NCBI GenBank assembly: GCA_022496805.1
Contig: CM040086.1
Location: forward strand, 11,100,501-11,164,500
Direction of reading: 5' to 3'
Origin: Pohlia nutans
Lineage: Eukaryota > Streptophyta > Bryopsida > Bryales > Mniaceae
DNA: 64,000 nt
The position numbers were made by a program, and so were the translations under genes. The notes below the pieces were generated by a model, which was not told the DNA's origin, ran no database searches, and saw nothing but the letters and a program-made list of their open reading frames with translations. Within the stretch, counting starts at the first letter, position 1. The number at the start of each line of letters is the position of its first letter. Below, in pieces: positions 1 to 11,462 of the stretch.

Positions 1-210
1 GCCACGTGGCTCCTGTTTTTTTCAGTAATTTTGAGTAGGTTTTATGTAGATTTTTTTTTGTTAATTTTTTCTTAAAAATTTATTTAACATATGTAATATT
101 CTTCACTTATTCCAGTGATATAAAATCTGGTCCCATTCAAATTATAATTTTCACAATATGATCGTTTAAACTTGTCATTTTAAAACCATGAATCCTTGGT
201 CCTTTAGGGG
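1..210 (+). repeat. TTAA-type MITE, family A, right part
   Basis: The segment ends CCTTTAGGGG followed by TTAA at 211-214 and its left end lies outside the window. The stretch with CACAATATGATCG and CCATGAATCCTTGGTCC is shared with the copies at 7202-7407 and 55023-55251 and the relic near 31475-31610. It lies in the intron upstream of the reductase exon that starts at 281. The ends fit a piggyBac-like non-autonomous element; superfamily assignment is inferred from TTAA and CCC termini only. Confidence 0.7.
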
Positions 211-280
211 TTAATCAGCAATGCTGAGAACCTGATATTAGAAAGCACGTTGCTCAAGAGTGGTTGTTTTCGAGGTGCAG

Positions 281-2096
281 GTCAAGCAAGTTTTGAAGGT
301 TGGACAAGAGGTATCTGGCTTTGGTCGTAATCTGACAGGCTTGTTTAAGCAAGCCATCAGCGCTGGGAAGCGGGTACGAACCGAGACCAATATTTCTGCC
401 GGGGCCGTGTCGGTGAGCTCGGCAGCCGTGGAATTGGCCGTGATGAAGCTTCCAGCAGCAGGCGGCGTGTCACGAGTGAACGTGTTGATAGTTGGTGCTG
501 GAAAGATGTCAAAACTGCTGGTGAAGCATTTGATTTCGAAAGGCTGTACGCGCATGACCATAGTGAACAGGTCCGAGCAAAGAGTCCTGGATCTTCAGAC
601 CGAATTCCCAGACGCTAGAATCATCTATGAGCCTCTTCCTGAAATGCTGCGGTGCACTGGAGAATCTGATCTTGTTTTTACAAGTACCGCATCCGAGGTC
701 CCTCTCTTCATGAAGGAGAATGTGGAGAATCTGTCTCCTGCATCCCAGGTGAGAGGACATGCATGGCTTTTCCTGATTCTCACACCCCAAAATATCCATT
801 TTAAGCATGATTCTCTTTTTAATTTACTTTCGTTCTATTCTAAAGAAGTATAGATGCCTTAAATATGTTCGTTTTGGCATTTAGAAAACCCTATTTAGTT
901 CAACGGAGTAGAAGTTATGAGCAGGATTCTCCGGAAAAAAAAACAGTAAGCATGTGGAGCTTAGTATGTCCTTTAAGGGTTACCAATCATCAATCTCTTC
1001 TGATCATGTTTTCATCAATTTGTCACTGAAGCAAAGATAGCCTTATCCTTTATTTCTCCAGTTATAGGTTTCATTCTCAAGAAAAATGACAAGTACGATT
1101 ATTCTATTTAGTGTATGATACACTACGGATTAGTGAACCTATTCATGAACATCATTTACTGAACCTTGGAACATCATTTATCTCACAAGTTACACAATTA
1201 ACCAAACGAATGCATTGACTCTTATGGCACACCATTTTGGTGTTTCATTAAATCATGGAGCACACTAAACATAATAAACAGAGTATCTACATGAAGAGTT
1301 TAGTTAAGTATGTTCTCATGTACAGTACAGTACCCTCCAATAAGTATCCGTTCATTTCCAAAATGATGCAGAAACTTGACAGAAAGGAGAATTTCGAAAT
1401 GGCATTGTGTACTCAAAAATAATTCAATTCAGGAATCGTAAATTGTATTGGATAGATAACAAAGTCTATTTTCATGATATGAAATGTCTCATGTGCACTG
1501 AAGTCACCGCTCTTTCCCTTGGAGCCCCAGCAGTTCCCCAAAATGACACTGACGATGATGTATGCTTGTGTGGTGTGCAGGCTACTGGTGGGGTGAGGCA
1601 CTTCATTGATATTTCGGTACCGAGGAATGTGGCAGCCTGCCTATCCGATTTGCCCGGCACGCGCGTGTACAACGTGGATGACTTGAAGGAAGTGGTGGCT
1701 GCAAACAAGGAGGACAGGCGCAGGAAGGCTGCTGATGCACAAGTGATTATTGACGACGAGATCAAGAATTTCGAAGCGTGGAGGGATTCGTTAGAGACAG
1801 TGCCAACAATTAAGAAGCTGCGGTCTTACGCAGAGCGCGTGCGACAGTCGGAACTGGAGAAGTGTTTGAGCAGGATGCCAGAGGATTTGACGACAAAGCA
1901 GAAAAGGGCCCTGGAAGATCTGAGCAGGGGCATTGTGAACAAGCTGTTGCATGGTCCCATGCAGCACTTGAGATCCGACGGCACCGACTCGAAGACGGTG
2001 AGTGAGACCATTGAGAATATGCAGGCCCTGGAACGAATGTTTGATCTTGGTTCGGAAGTCTTGGTTGTGGAAACCAAAGCCAAAGGGAAGAAGTAG
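281..2096 (+). CDS. HEMA: Glutamyl-tRNA reductase, C-terminal exons (5' part outside window)
   Basis: NADPH-dependent reductase that converts glutamyl-tRNA to glutamate-1-semialdehyde, the first committed step of plastid tetrapyrrole (chlorophyll and haem) synthesis. Two exons are visible: 281-748 (after TGCAG, starting VKQVLKVGQ) and 1581-2096 (after GTGCAG, starting [16 protein letters not shown]), both phase 0, stop TAG at 2094. The first exon holds the linker [11 protein letters not shown] and the Rossmann NADPH motif [13 protein letters not shown]. The second holds [18 protein letters not shown] and the C-terminal dimerisation helices with [16 protein letters not shown]. The product ends in a Lys-rich GKK tail. 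The N-terminal catalytic domain with the active-site Cys and the transit peptide must lie upstream of this window. The intron 749-1580 carries a family B element. Identification is firm; exon edges were inferred from consensus and reading frame. Confidence 0.95.
754..979 (+). repeat. TTAA-type MITE, family B, in reductase intron
   Basis: AGGACATGCATGG, then AAGCATGATTCTCTTT, then TCTAAAGAAGTATAGA, ending CTTTAAGGG before TTAC (980-983). This follows the outer element at 40733-41868 in the same orientation. It begins within a few bases of the splice donor at 749. The right target copy reads TTAC rather than TTAA, so the copy is old. Confidence 0.7.
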
Positions 2097-2500
2097 TAAA
2101 CTTCCTTTCCTGTCGGTGCTTGAATCACAGTTTTGTACACTAGGAAACATTCTTTCTTATTGCCCATGTTGCTAAGCTAATTCTTTCATATTCAGGATGT
2201 TGAGTGCATAGTGGATTGATGGAAAACCCTACCTAATTTGGGGCTTTAGATTCTTGGTTTCTGGGTAAGGACGCAGCATTTCATGTGTTTATATTTTATT
2301 ATTGTAGAAGAGCTGGATTCCCTATTCTTGGACTCTTGTTGTCGAAGGCACAACTTGATCTTTGTATCAATAACTCTGCATTGAAGGTTTTTCCTTCTTG
2401 CTATTTATTTAGTGCAATTCATTGTGGAACAAGTTCCCCTTCCCAAGGCATGATTGGGTATTGGTTCATTTGTCACATAGTTTTATGAAAACTGATGACC
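2097..2500 (+). other. Reductase 3' flank, partly duplicated at 45.5-48.0 kb
   Basis: Presumed 3' untranslated region and downstream DNA of the reductase gene. Pieces such as CACAGTTTTGTACACTAGG, TAATTTGGGGC and AAGGCACAACTTGATCTTTG recur in the same order between 45540 and 48010. No separate gene is seen. Confidence 0.6.
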
Positions 2501-3272
2501 GGTTACACTAGAAATGAGAGACTGTGTGCTCTGTCATGCCACGTCATTATATATTTTGGAGAGAAGTCTACACTACCCGGGTTGGTCGTCAGGATCGGCA
2601 AAAAAAATATATATTATAAGAACAGAAGCCCAAATCTATACGATTTTAAAAAATAAATAAAAATGACTACTTTGTTTTGGTGAAAAAGAGAGTACTCATA
2701 GAATTTGGCATATGTTGAACAGGAATTTTCCAAAAAATAATTACTATTTAGTATAAGATGTCCAATCTAATGGCTTAGTAAGGTATGTCCTCTTGGATAA
2801 AGCAATTGGGTTTCCAAATGTACTTCTTTAGGTAGGTTTATCTATCATTGTTCACCAACCCAAGTGCCCTTATTTATGAGCCTCCTACGTTTCAACATTT
2901 AAAAAAAAAAAAAAAAAAAAAAACACTTCGTAAATTAAGATCTCATGTCAATTAGTTATTTTTTTGGAAAATCCCTTTTCAACAAATGCCAAGTTATGTG
3001 AATATTCTTCAAAATTCACTTTTACACAATATTAGAAATTCCGGGCTTCTTTTATATTTAATTTTTGCTAATCTGACCAACCAACTACAAGCATGTGTGA
3101 TTATATTTTCTATGTTTTTATATTTTTTTGTTTAAAAAATTTAAATTTAAATTTCATTTCTAATTTAACACAATACTAATACATGAATATCTGCTTCATA
3201 TTGTGCAGTGACATAAATATACTATATATCAATAGAGGAAGCAAATATCAGGATGTTCAATAGTGGTTCACA
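2501..3272. other. AT-rich intergenic DNA
   Basis: No coding sequence recognised. It holds a 24-base poly-A run near 2900 and a short motif (GGTCGTCAGGATCGG followed by poly-A) near 2583 that has a relative near 9119 (GGTCGTGAGGATCGG plus poly-A). The shared A-tailed motif might be the tail of a dispersed repeat. Confidence 0.4.
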
Positions 3273-3276
3273 TTAA

Positions 3277-4078
3277 CCCTTTAGTGCCCAGCTGACCACA
3301 TTATGGTCACTGCAACATCCGAAATGCAAATAGCAGAGAATCCTTGAAGAATTGGAACTTCAAATTTGAATTTCAGATTATGCCACATACATTGTACATC
3401 TTCCAGGAAAAGAAATTTTCAATTTGGAATTGTACAACTATCAAAATACCTATCAACAAAACACGAAAATACTACAAATACTTGAAAATACAGTAAATAC
3501 TTACAAATACAACACATGTATTATGCAGTATTTCTTGTGTTTGGAAGTTTGTTATCTTGTTTTGTTTTTTTATATTGTGTTCTCTTCTTCATCTTCCATT
3601 ACTGTGAGTAATCCGATCTTGACTAATGTATTCACTCCTGTCAATTTTCAACATATAAATTTTTGCCTAAACTGTATATGGATAAGTCACTTTCACTTAT
3701 AAAATTCACAATAATTATGTGTGAGTCTATTCTTGATATGAAAGATTGCAACGGAGAGGTGTTAACATAGGGCATAGCTGAACTTCCTTACTTTCATTTT
3801 TGAAAATTTAGCCCAAATTCTATTTAACTTTGAAGTCACACACCCCCCAAAATCTCGTTTTTGAGGGTGCATTATACAGTTCAAATACATACTATAATCT
3901 TCCAATCCCACCATTGGATGATTCTCAAATTTTAATAAAATGTGTGCTCTCTAGTTGAGCATAGAATTATACGGCTACTTTCTAATTTAATCCATTCTAT
4001 TACTGGTAATCTCAATCACAGTGGAAAAATCCACTGAAATTCAGAGTTGTCTGCTATAGTACCCTGGGCACTAAAGGG
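3277..4078 (+). repeat. TTAA-type MITE, family D, copy 1 (802 bp)
   Basis: Bounded by TTAA at 3273-3276 and 4079-4082. Termini CCCTTTAGTGCCCAG and CTGGGCACTAAAGGG are exact inverted repeats. Copies 2 (9380-10182) and 3 (50648-51450) have the same length and very similar sequence. A subterminal hairpin GACCACATTATGGTC lies 19 bases from the left end. The short ORF inside (3424-3702) is element sequence and not a supported gene. Confidence 0.88.
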
Positions 4079-4082
4079 TTAA

Positions 4083-4866
4083 GCTCAAAGTCAAAAGGTC
4101 AATACAACATTGATCAAGAGTTTCAAGTACTAATTTTGATGAAAAGGAGGCATTGTTCATTGTAAACAATGAAAAGTCTAAGGCATAAAAATTGAGATAT
4201 CAAATTTAAACATGATTCAAACAACTTTTTGACTATATTCAAAAAAATTGCAAAAATTGGTTCTTTTCTTACTAAATCCCTCGTGAAAGGTATACTTACC
4301 TTATAGATAACACAAATATTTTCCAAATTCAACGATATTAAATTGTTGTTGAATTTTTTTTTCTTTTTTCTTTTTAACATTGAAATCTTAATTCTTATTA
4401 CAAATTAGAGATATCTATTTTATAAAGTTTGGGTGGTAATAGTATGAAATTGAATTGTCTGTAAAGTAAATTATGCAACTTCTTAAAAAAATCTCTTCAA
4501 AGGATTATGTACGTATATAAACAAAAAAATCTTTGTTTGAGTAAATTACAATGTTTGTATCTTATCTATTGGGTATTGTACAACCAAGCCATTCAACAAT
4601 GTAATACCACACCACATTCTTCGCTCGAAAGATCAAGAGGCACAATTGTTAATTAAGAGTGTAAAGTCCTTCCAAATCGGCACAATGGCAAATTTTCTCA
4701 AAATTTTCGTCAACAAAGAGTCCTTGTGTACGAATTTAACCGCTTATTTGGGCTTATTGATTACTCCATATATTGTAATGGAGTGGCAACACATGAGATG
4801 GAAAAATGAGGACAAGAATAGAGAGAAAGTGAAAATAACTGTTACCTTGTGGAAAACACGAGTGAC
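4083..4866. other. AT-rich intergenic DNA
   Basis: No gene, RNA or clear terminal repeat recognised between the family D element and the Harbinger-like element. Confidence 0.4.
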
Positions 4867-4869
4867 TAA

Positions 4870-5233
4870 AGGCCGCTTCACACTACGGTCGAAGGTCAAG
4901 AGGCAGTCGATTTCCACCAATCAAATTGCAAGAAACCATGGATTCGGCCTCTCGACCCTTCACACTAGAGGTCAAAGTTCAATGGCCGTCGCTCTCCAAA
5001 ATGCCAATGTGTCAGTACTTTTTGACCAAGACGACGGCCTCTCGAAAGGAAGTTTGGGTCACACGGGAATGGAAACCCAAACTATGGTCGAGAGGCCGTC
5101 GATTTCCTTTCATTAAAAAATGAAAACTATATTTTATTGCCTATTTTCAGTAGATTTCTTTGGACTCTCAACAAAGTTTGGACTCTCAATCCCACGGCCT
5201 CTCGACTTGGACGGCCATAGTGTGACCCGGCCC
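4870..5233 (+). repeat. PIF/Harbinger-like MITE, family F, copy 1
   Basis: Left end GGCCGCTTCACACT and right end AGTGTGACCCGGCCC form imperfect inverted repeats, with TAA at 4867-4869 and 5234-5236. The interior repeats GGCCTCTCGACC in both orientations. The second copy, inverted, is at 11463-12057. The superfamily call rests on the three-base TAA target and the GGGCC termini. ORFs inside are not genes. Confidence 0.65.
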
Positions 5234-5557
5234 TAATTAAAAAGCTGACAAGAAGCTCAGATGCAAAATCCAATCCCAACAAATCTAAGTTAGAGCAGCG
5301 GATCAGAAACAAAATTGTGAAACGATACCTCAACTTTCCGGAGGTCCATAATAAATAAGTTAGTTGCGCTGATAACATAGTGTGAAGAGATGATTGCAAA
5401 AAAGCATCTTCCCATAATATTATACCGGCTTTTAGGGGTGATTGGCCTTCAATGGTTCAATAAGCACTGAAGAAAAAATGGTCCTAAAATTTGCACACCC
5501 TGATGCCCTCCCTGATGCCCTCCCTAGTTAAGTTAAGAAATGCACCTAAACTTGAAG

Positions 5558-8224
5558 CTAACAGTACACTCGTTTACATGCCAAGTCTTGGTCGATAGTC
5601 CACAGACCTGCTGCCTTCAAAGTGTGGACAACCAAAGGCAAAAGGTTCCGAACCTGTAAACCATCAAGCAAAATGACCTTTTTGCCAGATGCTACGGTAT
5701 TAGTTTGCAAATCTCGAAAACGTCCTGAGAGGCTCCCTGGCAAGGCTAGGTAAGGGCAGTTGTTATTGGAAGTGACGAAGTCCTGGAAACCAAGCCACAT
5801 GCTGCTGTTGCTGTTGCTGTTTCTCAGGTCTCTGGCAATGACGGACATGTTCCCTACCCATTTACTCCACGCGCGTAAACTGCCTGGGGAGGCTTGTATG
5901 TACAAAAGGGCTGGGTGGAACCTATCTAGAGGTTGGGAGCCCCGGATCGAGTCGGGCATCTCCAGCCCTGCATCAAAAGGATTGTGAACAAAAACTGTAT
6001 CCGCCCTGGTCAACCACACACTGTAACCCAGGTTGAGAATCTCGTGCACGGCTTGCACGGCGACCATGTCTCTCCTCAATTTAGTCCCTGCTGTCTCTGT
6101 TTCAGTGAAAAGCTCCGCGGACACCGTTGCGTAGCCTCGTCTGGCGAGATCGCTAAACAACTCATTGTCATCTCCCAACAGCACGAACTTTCGCAGCCCC
6201 AACCTCTCCATGTGACACAGCCAGTTGCGAACGAGCGTGGTGTGCACATCAATGAGATTCACCAGCAACACAGTGTTGTTCACCTCCATGGAGGCCAGCA
6301 TGGGGCTGAGTTCCGGCAGCGCTTTCGCAGGCTTCCACATTCTCACGTCTCGAAAGCAGAAATCAAATTGGGGCAAGGCTTTGGAAGGAGACATTACCCA
6401 CAGCATGGTGTCGTTCCCTGCTTCCTTCGTGTTGATGAGCTGTGCGTCAGGTCCCACGGCTTTCTTGTAATTTGAGCCAGGTTCGCGGTGCGAGACACTC
6501 AATGCTCGCTCCTCGACGAAGTTGGTGTACAGATTGAAGTAGCCTTGAGTGTGTGTGAATTTCACAAACCATGGAGTCCATATCCTCTCCCCAAGTTTCT
6601 TATACCAGGAATTCGTCACCATCCCTTCCAGCATTGGTTTCTCGCCTTTACTCTTATGCTTGTCATACCATAACCGAAACTCTTTCCACTGTCTTGGAAA
6701 CAACAGCTGGCCCCATGTTCCAACCAGTGGGTACATGAAAAGATTCTTCGTGCTGTTGACCTTGAGAGGTAAGCCTCCTTTCCCAGGCACAAACCTGGGA
6801 CGTTGCAGTGAGACGCCGTACACCGAGGGATCATACTGCTCTGGGTTGTAGTAGTATGTTGCAATTACAGTACGCAGGAATCGGTAGTAGAGATTCGAAA
6901 GCTCCATGTCATCTTCCACTACGAATGCAAATTCGTCTAGATCTGCTGGCCACCATGACTCTATCCACTGCGCTTGCAAGCCTACATTCTGGCTCCTGTA
7001 ATGAATCTCCTTCGTACCATGACTCCACCAAAAACTGTCCACAAACTTGAGAATCTCATGCGCCTCATCCAGCTGCTCATCTAAAGACTTCATTTCCAAT
7101 GTCTCCCTCACCAAATCATCGTTAATCAAATCCCCTTGTGCCTCAACAGAACTCCCTCCTTGCTCTTCACGTCCTTTTGTCATTCCAGCATCTTTCGTTA
7201 ATCCTTCAAAGACCAAAAATTCATTCATGGTTTTAGAATCACAAATTCAATCGATCATATTGTGAAAGATCAATAATTCAGATGGGAACCCATTTTATTA
7301 TATCATTGAAGCACATTGCATGTGTTGGTCGACAAATGAAATTCAGATAAAATGAAACCTACTCAAAGTACCTGAGGCATGATTTGGGCTTCTTGGTCCT
7401 TTAGGGGTTAACCTGCCAACCATTTCTTCATCCTCGTGTCCATGAACATTGGCCGACTTTGCAGTGATATCTGATTCTCTTCTAAAGAGACCCCACAACA
7501 ACCTCTTCACACTACCCTCCTTTACAGACGGCTCCTCCCTTGTAGTACTGTTCTCAAAGCTTTCGTTTCTTCTTTTCATACTCTCATTATATCGGAAATG
7601 GTCAACAAAAATCTGAATATTGACATTGTCACCGCCATAGTCGGCTTTGGCTAAGGAGAGAAGACACCGAGTCAAAGACTCCAACCTGTTGAAGGCCAGA
7701 ACCTTGATCACCACACGAAAGTCTTTGGTAACAACATTGGTTTCAATGGACTCTCGATACGGATCATCGTCTACAACATCAGAGAACATCCGAACATTTT
7801 CTCGAATGCGTCCCGGTAGCCATAGCCGTTGGTAAATCTCCGAGCTGTTGCAGTTGTTGGTGCAAAACTCCGACTGCCGGAGCTCAACGTCATCAGCTTT
7901 TACCTTTCGAGCAGTAGAATAATTGTACTGTGCTGCAACACTAATAGTCTCATCAACACTAATAATAGTCTCGGAATCAGGTTGGGGAGACGATGAAGAA
8001 GTAGTGACATTATTATTCTCTAAATCTATTCGATCAGGGCCAGCTGCTGCCTGATGGAATTTCCGACTGGGATACTTGTAAGGCGCGATCAGGTAGCCCG
8101 TGAAAACGCAAAGGACAATGGCCAGGCTCAAGCAGACCAACCTGCGAGTGCGCATTCGCTTAATATTATTATTCCTATGGCGCGGCGTTCCTGGGAATGA
8201 CAGCCGACCAGACATAGTCCTCAA
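5558..8224 (-). CDS. Two-domain glycosyltransferase (plant GT family protein), interrupted by a MITE
   Basis: Type II membrane protein, probably Golgi. The first coding block (8224 to about 7413) gives a short basic cytosolic tail, a membrane anchor at residues about 30-48 (VCLSLAIVLCVFTGYLI), a stem and the start of a GT-A fold (AFNRLESLTRCLLSLAKADY, VNIQIFVDHF). The second (to 5558) carries LDEAHEILKFVDSFWW, NVGLQAQWIESWWP and the acidic metal-binding motif FVVEDDMELS, then a second nucleotide-sugar-transferase-like domain with TRADTVFVHNPF. It resembles an uncharacterised plant family that I recall includes Arabidopsis At5g12260; donor and acceptor are unknown. The blocks are separated by the 206 bp element 7202-7407. 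Donor AG/GTTAAC at 7412 is good. The nearest acceptor (AG at 7205-7204) gives the wrong phase. An AG in codon AGT near 7160 would keep the frame. Either this is an intron made by the insertion or the gene is damaged. Confidence 0.85.
7202..7407 (-). repeat. TTAA-type MITE, family A, inside the glycosyltransferase gene (206 bp)
   Basis: Flanked by TTAA at 7198-7201 and 7408-7411. On the minus strand it starts CCCCTAAAGGACCAAG and ends in a degenerate TTGGTCTTTGAAGGA. The interior (CACAATATGATCGATTGAATTTG) matches the copy at 1-210. Removing the element and one TTAA joins both coding blocks in one frame, so the host site was coding. Confidence 0.85.
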
Positions 8225-9375
8225 CCTAATTGTGGCAAACCCTAGGGTTTGTTTCTACGCTTCAAAAAGATCTCATACATTGAGCTATTTTTTTGTTGAG
8301 ATTTTTGCATATTCGAGCCCTACACGAGCCCAAGCTAGGTCGTGGACATGCTTTACGGAGGATTTCGTAAACCAAACCCCTGGAATCGGCAACACCCTCA
8401 CATTTGCTCTAGAACGATCTGACTAACCCTAATCTGGCCGAACCACCTCGCCACCGGAAATCATCACTGGTGAGAGCTTACCACAAAAGGAATGAATCAG
8501 CTGCCAAATCACTGATTCTGGGGGGAAGATCAACGACTTCAACGACTTGCATGCACCGCTTGACTGTTCAAGTCAAATTCCACAAGCTCATACGCCGCGC
8601 GCATTGAATGAGGAGTCTGAATCTTCGTCATGAAAGCTCATAACCCTCGATCGAATTCTTCTTCGTCACTGCTCTGATGTGGTGAAGCGGTGAAGTGGTG
8701 ACGCATTCTGCAAGATCGACTTGCATGGATCTGAACGAAGCAAAAAAGCTTAAGAAAAGCTTAAGGAAAACAGAGGAAAAAAGTTGCGTGCTCTTCAGAT
8801 GATCTCTGCAGCTGAAAAACTAACAATGCAGAGGGAGAGAGACTAAGCTTAGAACTGAAGGGATTTCTTGCATTTCCGCGTGATACAATGCAGTCTTGCA
8901 AAATCATCACAGAAGCTTCAGGGCAAGCGTCACAAATCATATACGAAACAGCCGGGCGGGGGCGGCCGGGAAGGGAGGCTAGCCCGCCAAGTGTGAACAG
9001 GGGAGAGTGTACATCCATGCAGACCTCCTTAATGTCACCCTTCTATTATATCACATCCTCTATTCTCTCACCAAACGCTTGGGAATAAACGTTATTTTCC
9101 CCCTGGTTACTGTAGTCGGTCGTGAGGATCGGGAAAAAAAAATGATTCTATAAAAAGTGTAAAACATATTAGATTATTTTTTCCAAAAAATCCATGTTTG
9201 TATAGTGAAAAAAGGAATCTTATAGAATATTCATTTACCCCTGCTTGCATGAGGAGGGTTATGAATGAAATTTTATAAAATTATGTTCAAACCTTATAGG
9301 GGAGTATTGGAATTAAGGTACCCATGTGGTAATTAAGTTATTTTGAGGTAACTGATAAAGTTTTGCACATGGTAA
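8225..9375. other. Upstream region of the glycosyltransferase gene
   Basis: Probable promoter and 5' untranslated DNA for the minus-strand gene ending at 5558, with moderately GC-rich patches (for example 8951-8990). No other gene or RNA recognised; the ORFs here look accidental. Confidence 0.45.
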
Positions 9376-9379
9376 TTAA

Positions 9380-10182
9380 CCATTTAGTGCCCAGGGTACT
9401 GTAGCTCAAAGCCCTGGATTTCAGTAGATTTTTCCACTGTGGTTGCGACTACCAAAAATAGAATGGGTTAAATTAGAAAGTAACCGTACAATTCTATTCT
9501 CAACCCGAGAGCACACATTTTATCAAAATTTGAGAATCATCCGATGGTGGGATCGGAAGATTATAGTATGTATTTGAACTGTATAATGCACGCTCAAAAA
9601 CGAGATTTTGGGGGGTGTGTGGCTTCAAAGTTAAATAGAATTTGAGGTAAATTTTCAAAAATAAAAGCAAAGAAGTTCAGCTATGCCCTATGTCAACACC
9701 TCTCCATTGCAATCTTTCATATCAAAAATAGACCCACACATAATTATTGTGAGATTTATAAGTGAAAGTGACTTGTCCATGTACGGTTTAGGACAAAATT
9801 TTATACGTTGAAAATTGACAGGAGTGGGTACATTAGTCAAGATCGGATTACACACACTAATGGAAGATGAAGAAGAGAACACAATCCAAAAAAATAAAAC
9901 AAGATAACAAACTTCCAAACACAAGAAATACTACACAATACATATGTTGTATTTGTAAGTATTTACTGTATTTTCAAGTATTTGCAGTATTTTCGCGTTC
10001 TGTTGATAGGTATTTTGATAGTTGTACAATTCCAAATTGAAAATTTCTTTTTTTGGAAGGTGCGTAATGTATGTGGGCAAATCTGAACTTCAAAATTGAA
10101 GTTCCAATTCTTCACGGATTCTCTGCTATTTGCATTTCGGACGTTGTAGTGACCATAATGTAGTCAGCTAGGCACTAAAGGG
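9380..10182 (-). repeat. TTAA-type MITE, family D, copy 2 (803 bp)
   Basis: TTAA at 9376-9379 and 10183-10186. Ends CCATTTAGTGCCCAGG (one mismatch from consensus) and CTAGGCACTAAAGGG. Opposite orientation to copies 1 and 3. The right TTAA is also the left TTAA of the next element. The minus-strand ORF 9688-9924 is nearly identical to one in copy 3, as expected from recent copying. Confidence 0.88.
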
Positions 10183-10186
10183 TTAA

Positions 10187-10754
10187 CCCCTAACCGCCCA
10201 ACTATGCATATTTTGCATGATGTACGGATTTGAAGTCCGTTTTCTCATTCATCATGCACTTTTTTGCAATGTGGATTTTTTATTGAAACTTTTATGGGAA
10301 GATAGCTCTGTGCATGTGTAATCTGATTAGGAAAGGGATGATTTCTAAAATTTTATGCCTCATTTCATGTTGTAGTGATCCACCCAAAATTTCGAAGATT
10401 TTAGTCTAAAAGTGCTCTTGAAAAAGTCAAGTACTAAAATTAAGCAACCAAAAAAACTCCAAAAATCACTACATTTAGAGTATTACATTTCAACCCATCA
10501 CAACAAATTTCATTATTAGATTGTCAATATCTTATTCGTAATCATATTACAAAAGAGTGTTGAATTTTAAGTTTTAAATTGAATGCAAAAATATTGGTGA
10601 TAGCAATGGCAAATCTAACCGTGTGAATAAAATTTAAAATGCATAATGTACAGCTTTTATTCATTGATCTAGTTGAAGATATCCCTCTTAGTTGCATTTT
10701 ATAATGCATCTTTGGAAAACTGCCAAGTGTGAAGAGGGTGAGAACGTTTAGGGG
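10187..10754 (+). repeat. TTAA-type MITE, family E, copy 1 (568 bp)
   Basis: TTAA at 10183-10186 and 10755-10758, termini CCCCTAACCGCCCAAC and GAACGTTTAGGGG. A subterminal hairpin ATGCATATTTTGCAT starts about 16 bases in. The inverted copy at 33190-33759 has nearly the same length and shares TAGTTGCATTTTATAATGCATC. Confidence 0.85.
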
Positions 10755-10758
10755 TTAA

Positions 10759-11459
10759 GTTACTATGCCGTACTTGATATATCAAACATCTATGACTCCA
10801 AGTTAGTTAGAACACCAAAATAATATTCTAGTTAGTCTATACATATTTTAAGTATGTAGGCAGACAATACTAGGATTATAAGTGTGGCCTGTTGGTTGAA
10901 GGAGATTACATTGTTTAATTGACAAGATCTCACTTCTATGGTTGGGTGGCGAGTCACACAATAAACATTATTTACCTTTTGTGCACACCCCTCTTTTATA
11001 ATCGCATAGTATCATCAGTAAATTCTATCAAATGACATCAAAATGACATGCCACAATGATGTAGGGATTAGTGCCATTTTGATGTCATTTTAATGTAAAA
11101 TTCACATTCATGTCGTACAGGTCATTCTAATGTAGTGTTAACATATATCACTTTCATATTAAGTTTACATCATTTTGACTTGGGGAACGTTAAGTTTGCG
11201 TCGTTTTGATATCAAAATGGTACTGATGCCTACATCGCCGTAACCTAAGTTTACTAATGGTAGGCAGATAGTAGTTTTGGCACAAATGAATTCAATTTTT
11301 TTTTAAAAGTGCCACACGTGTGTCATTTTTCAAATAAAAAATTAATTTTTTTAAATTATTATTAAATACATTTTTTTTAAATGGCGAAAGAAGCAAAAGA
11401 ACCGAGGCCAAGGAAGAGCTTTGGGTTCCTTGGCGTTCCACATGTCCATATGGACACTA
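10759..11459. other. AT-rich intergenic DNA with diverged internal repeats
   Basis: Between 11030 and 11240 short motifs around TTTTGATGTCATTTTAATGT and CAAAATGACATGCCAC recur in both orientations, suggesting an old MITE with secondary structure. No ends could be fixed and no gene was seen. Confidence 0.35.
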
Positions 11460-11462
11460 TTA

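Noticed and set aside
4646..5116. 156-residue plus-strand ORF
   Set aside because: It runs through the Harbinger-like MITE at 4870-5233, and the corresponding frame in the other copy is not maintained.
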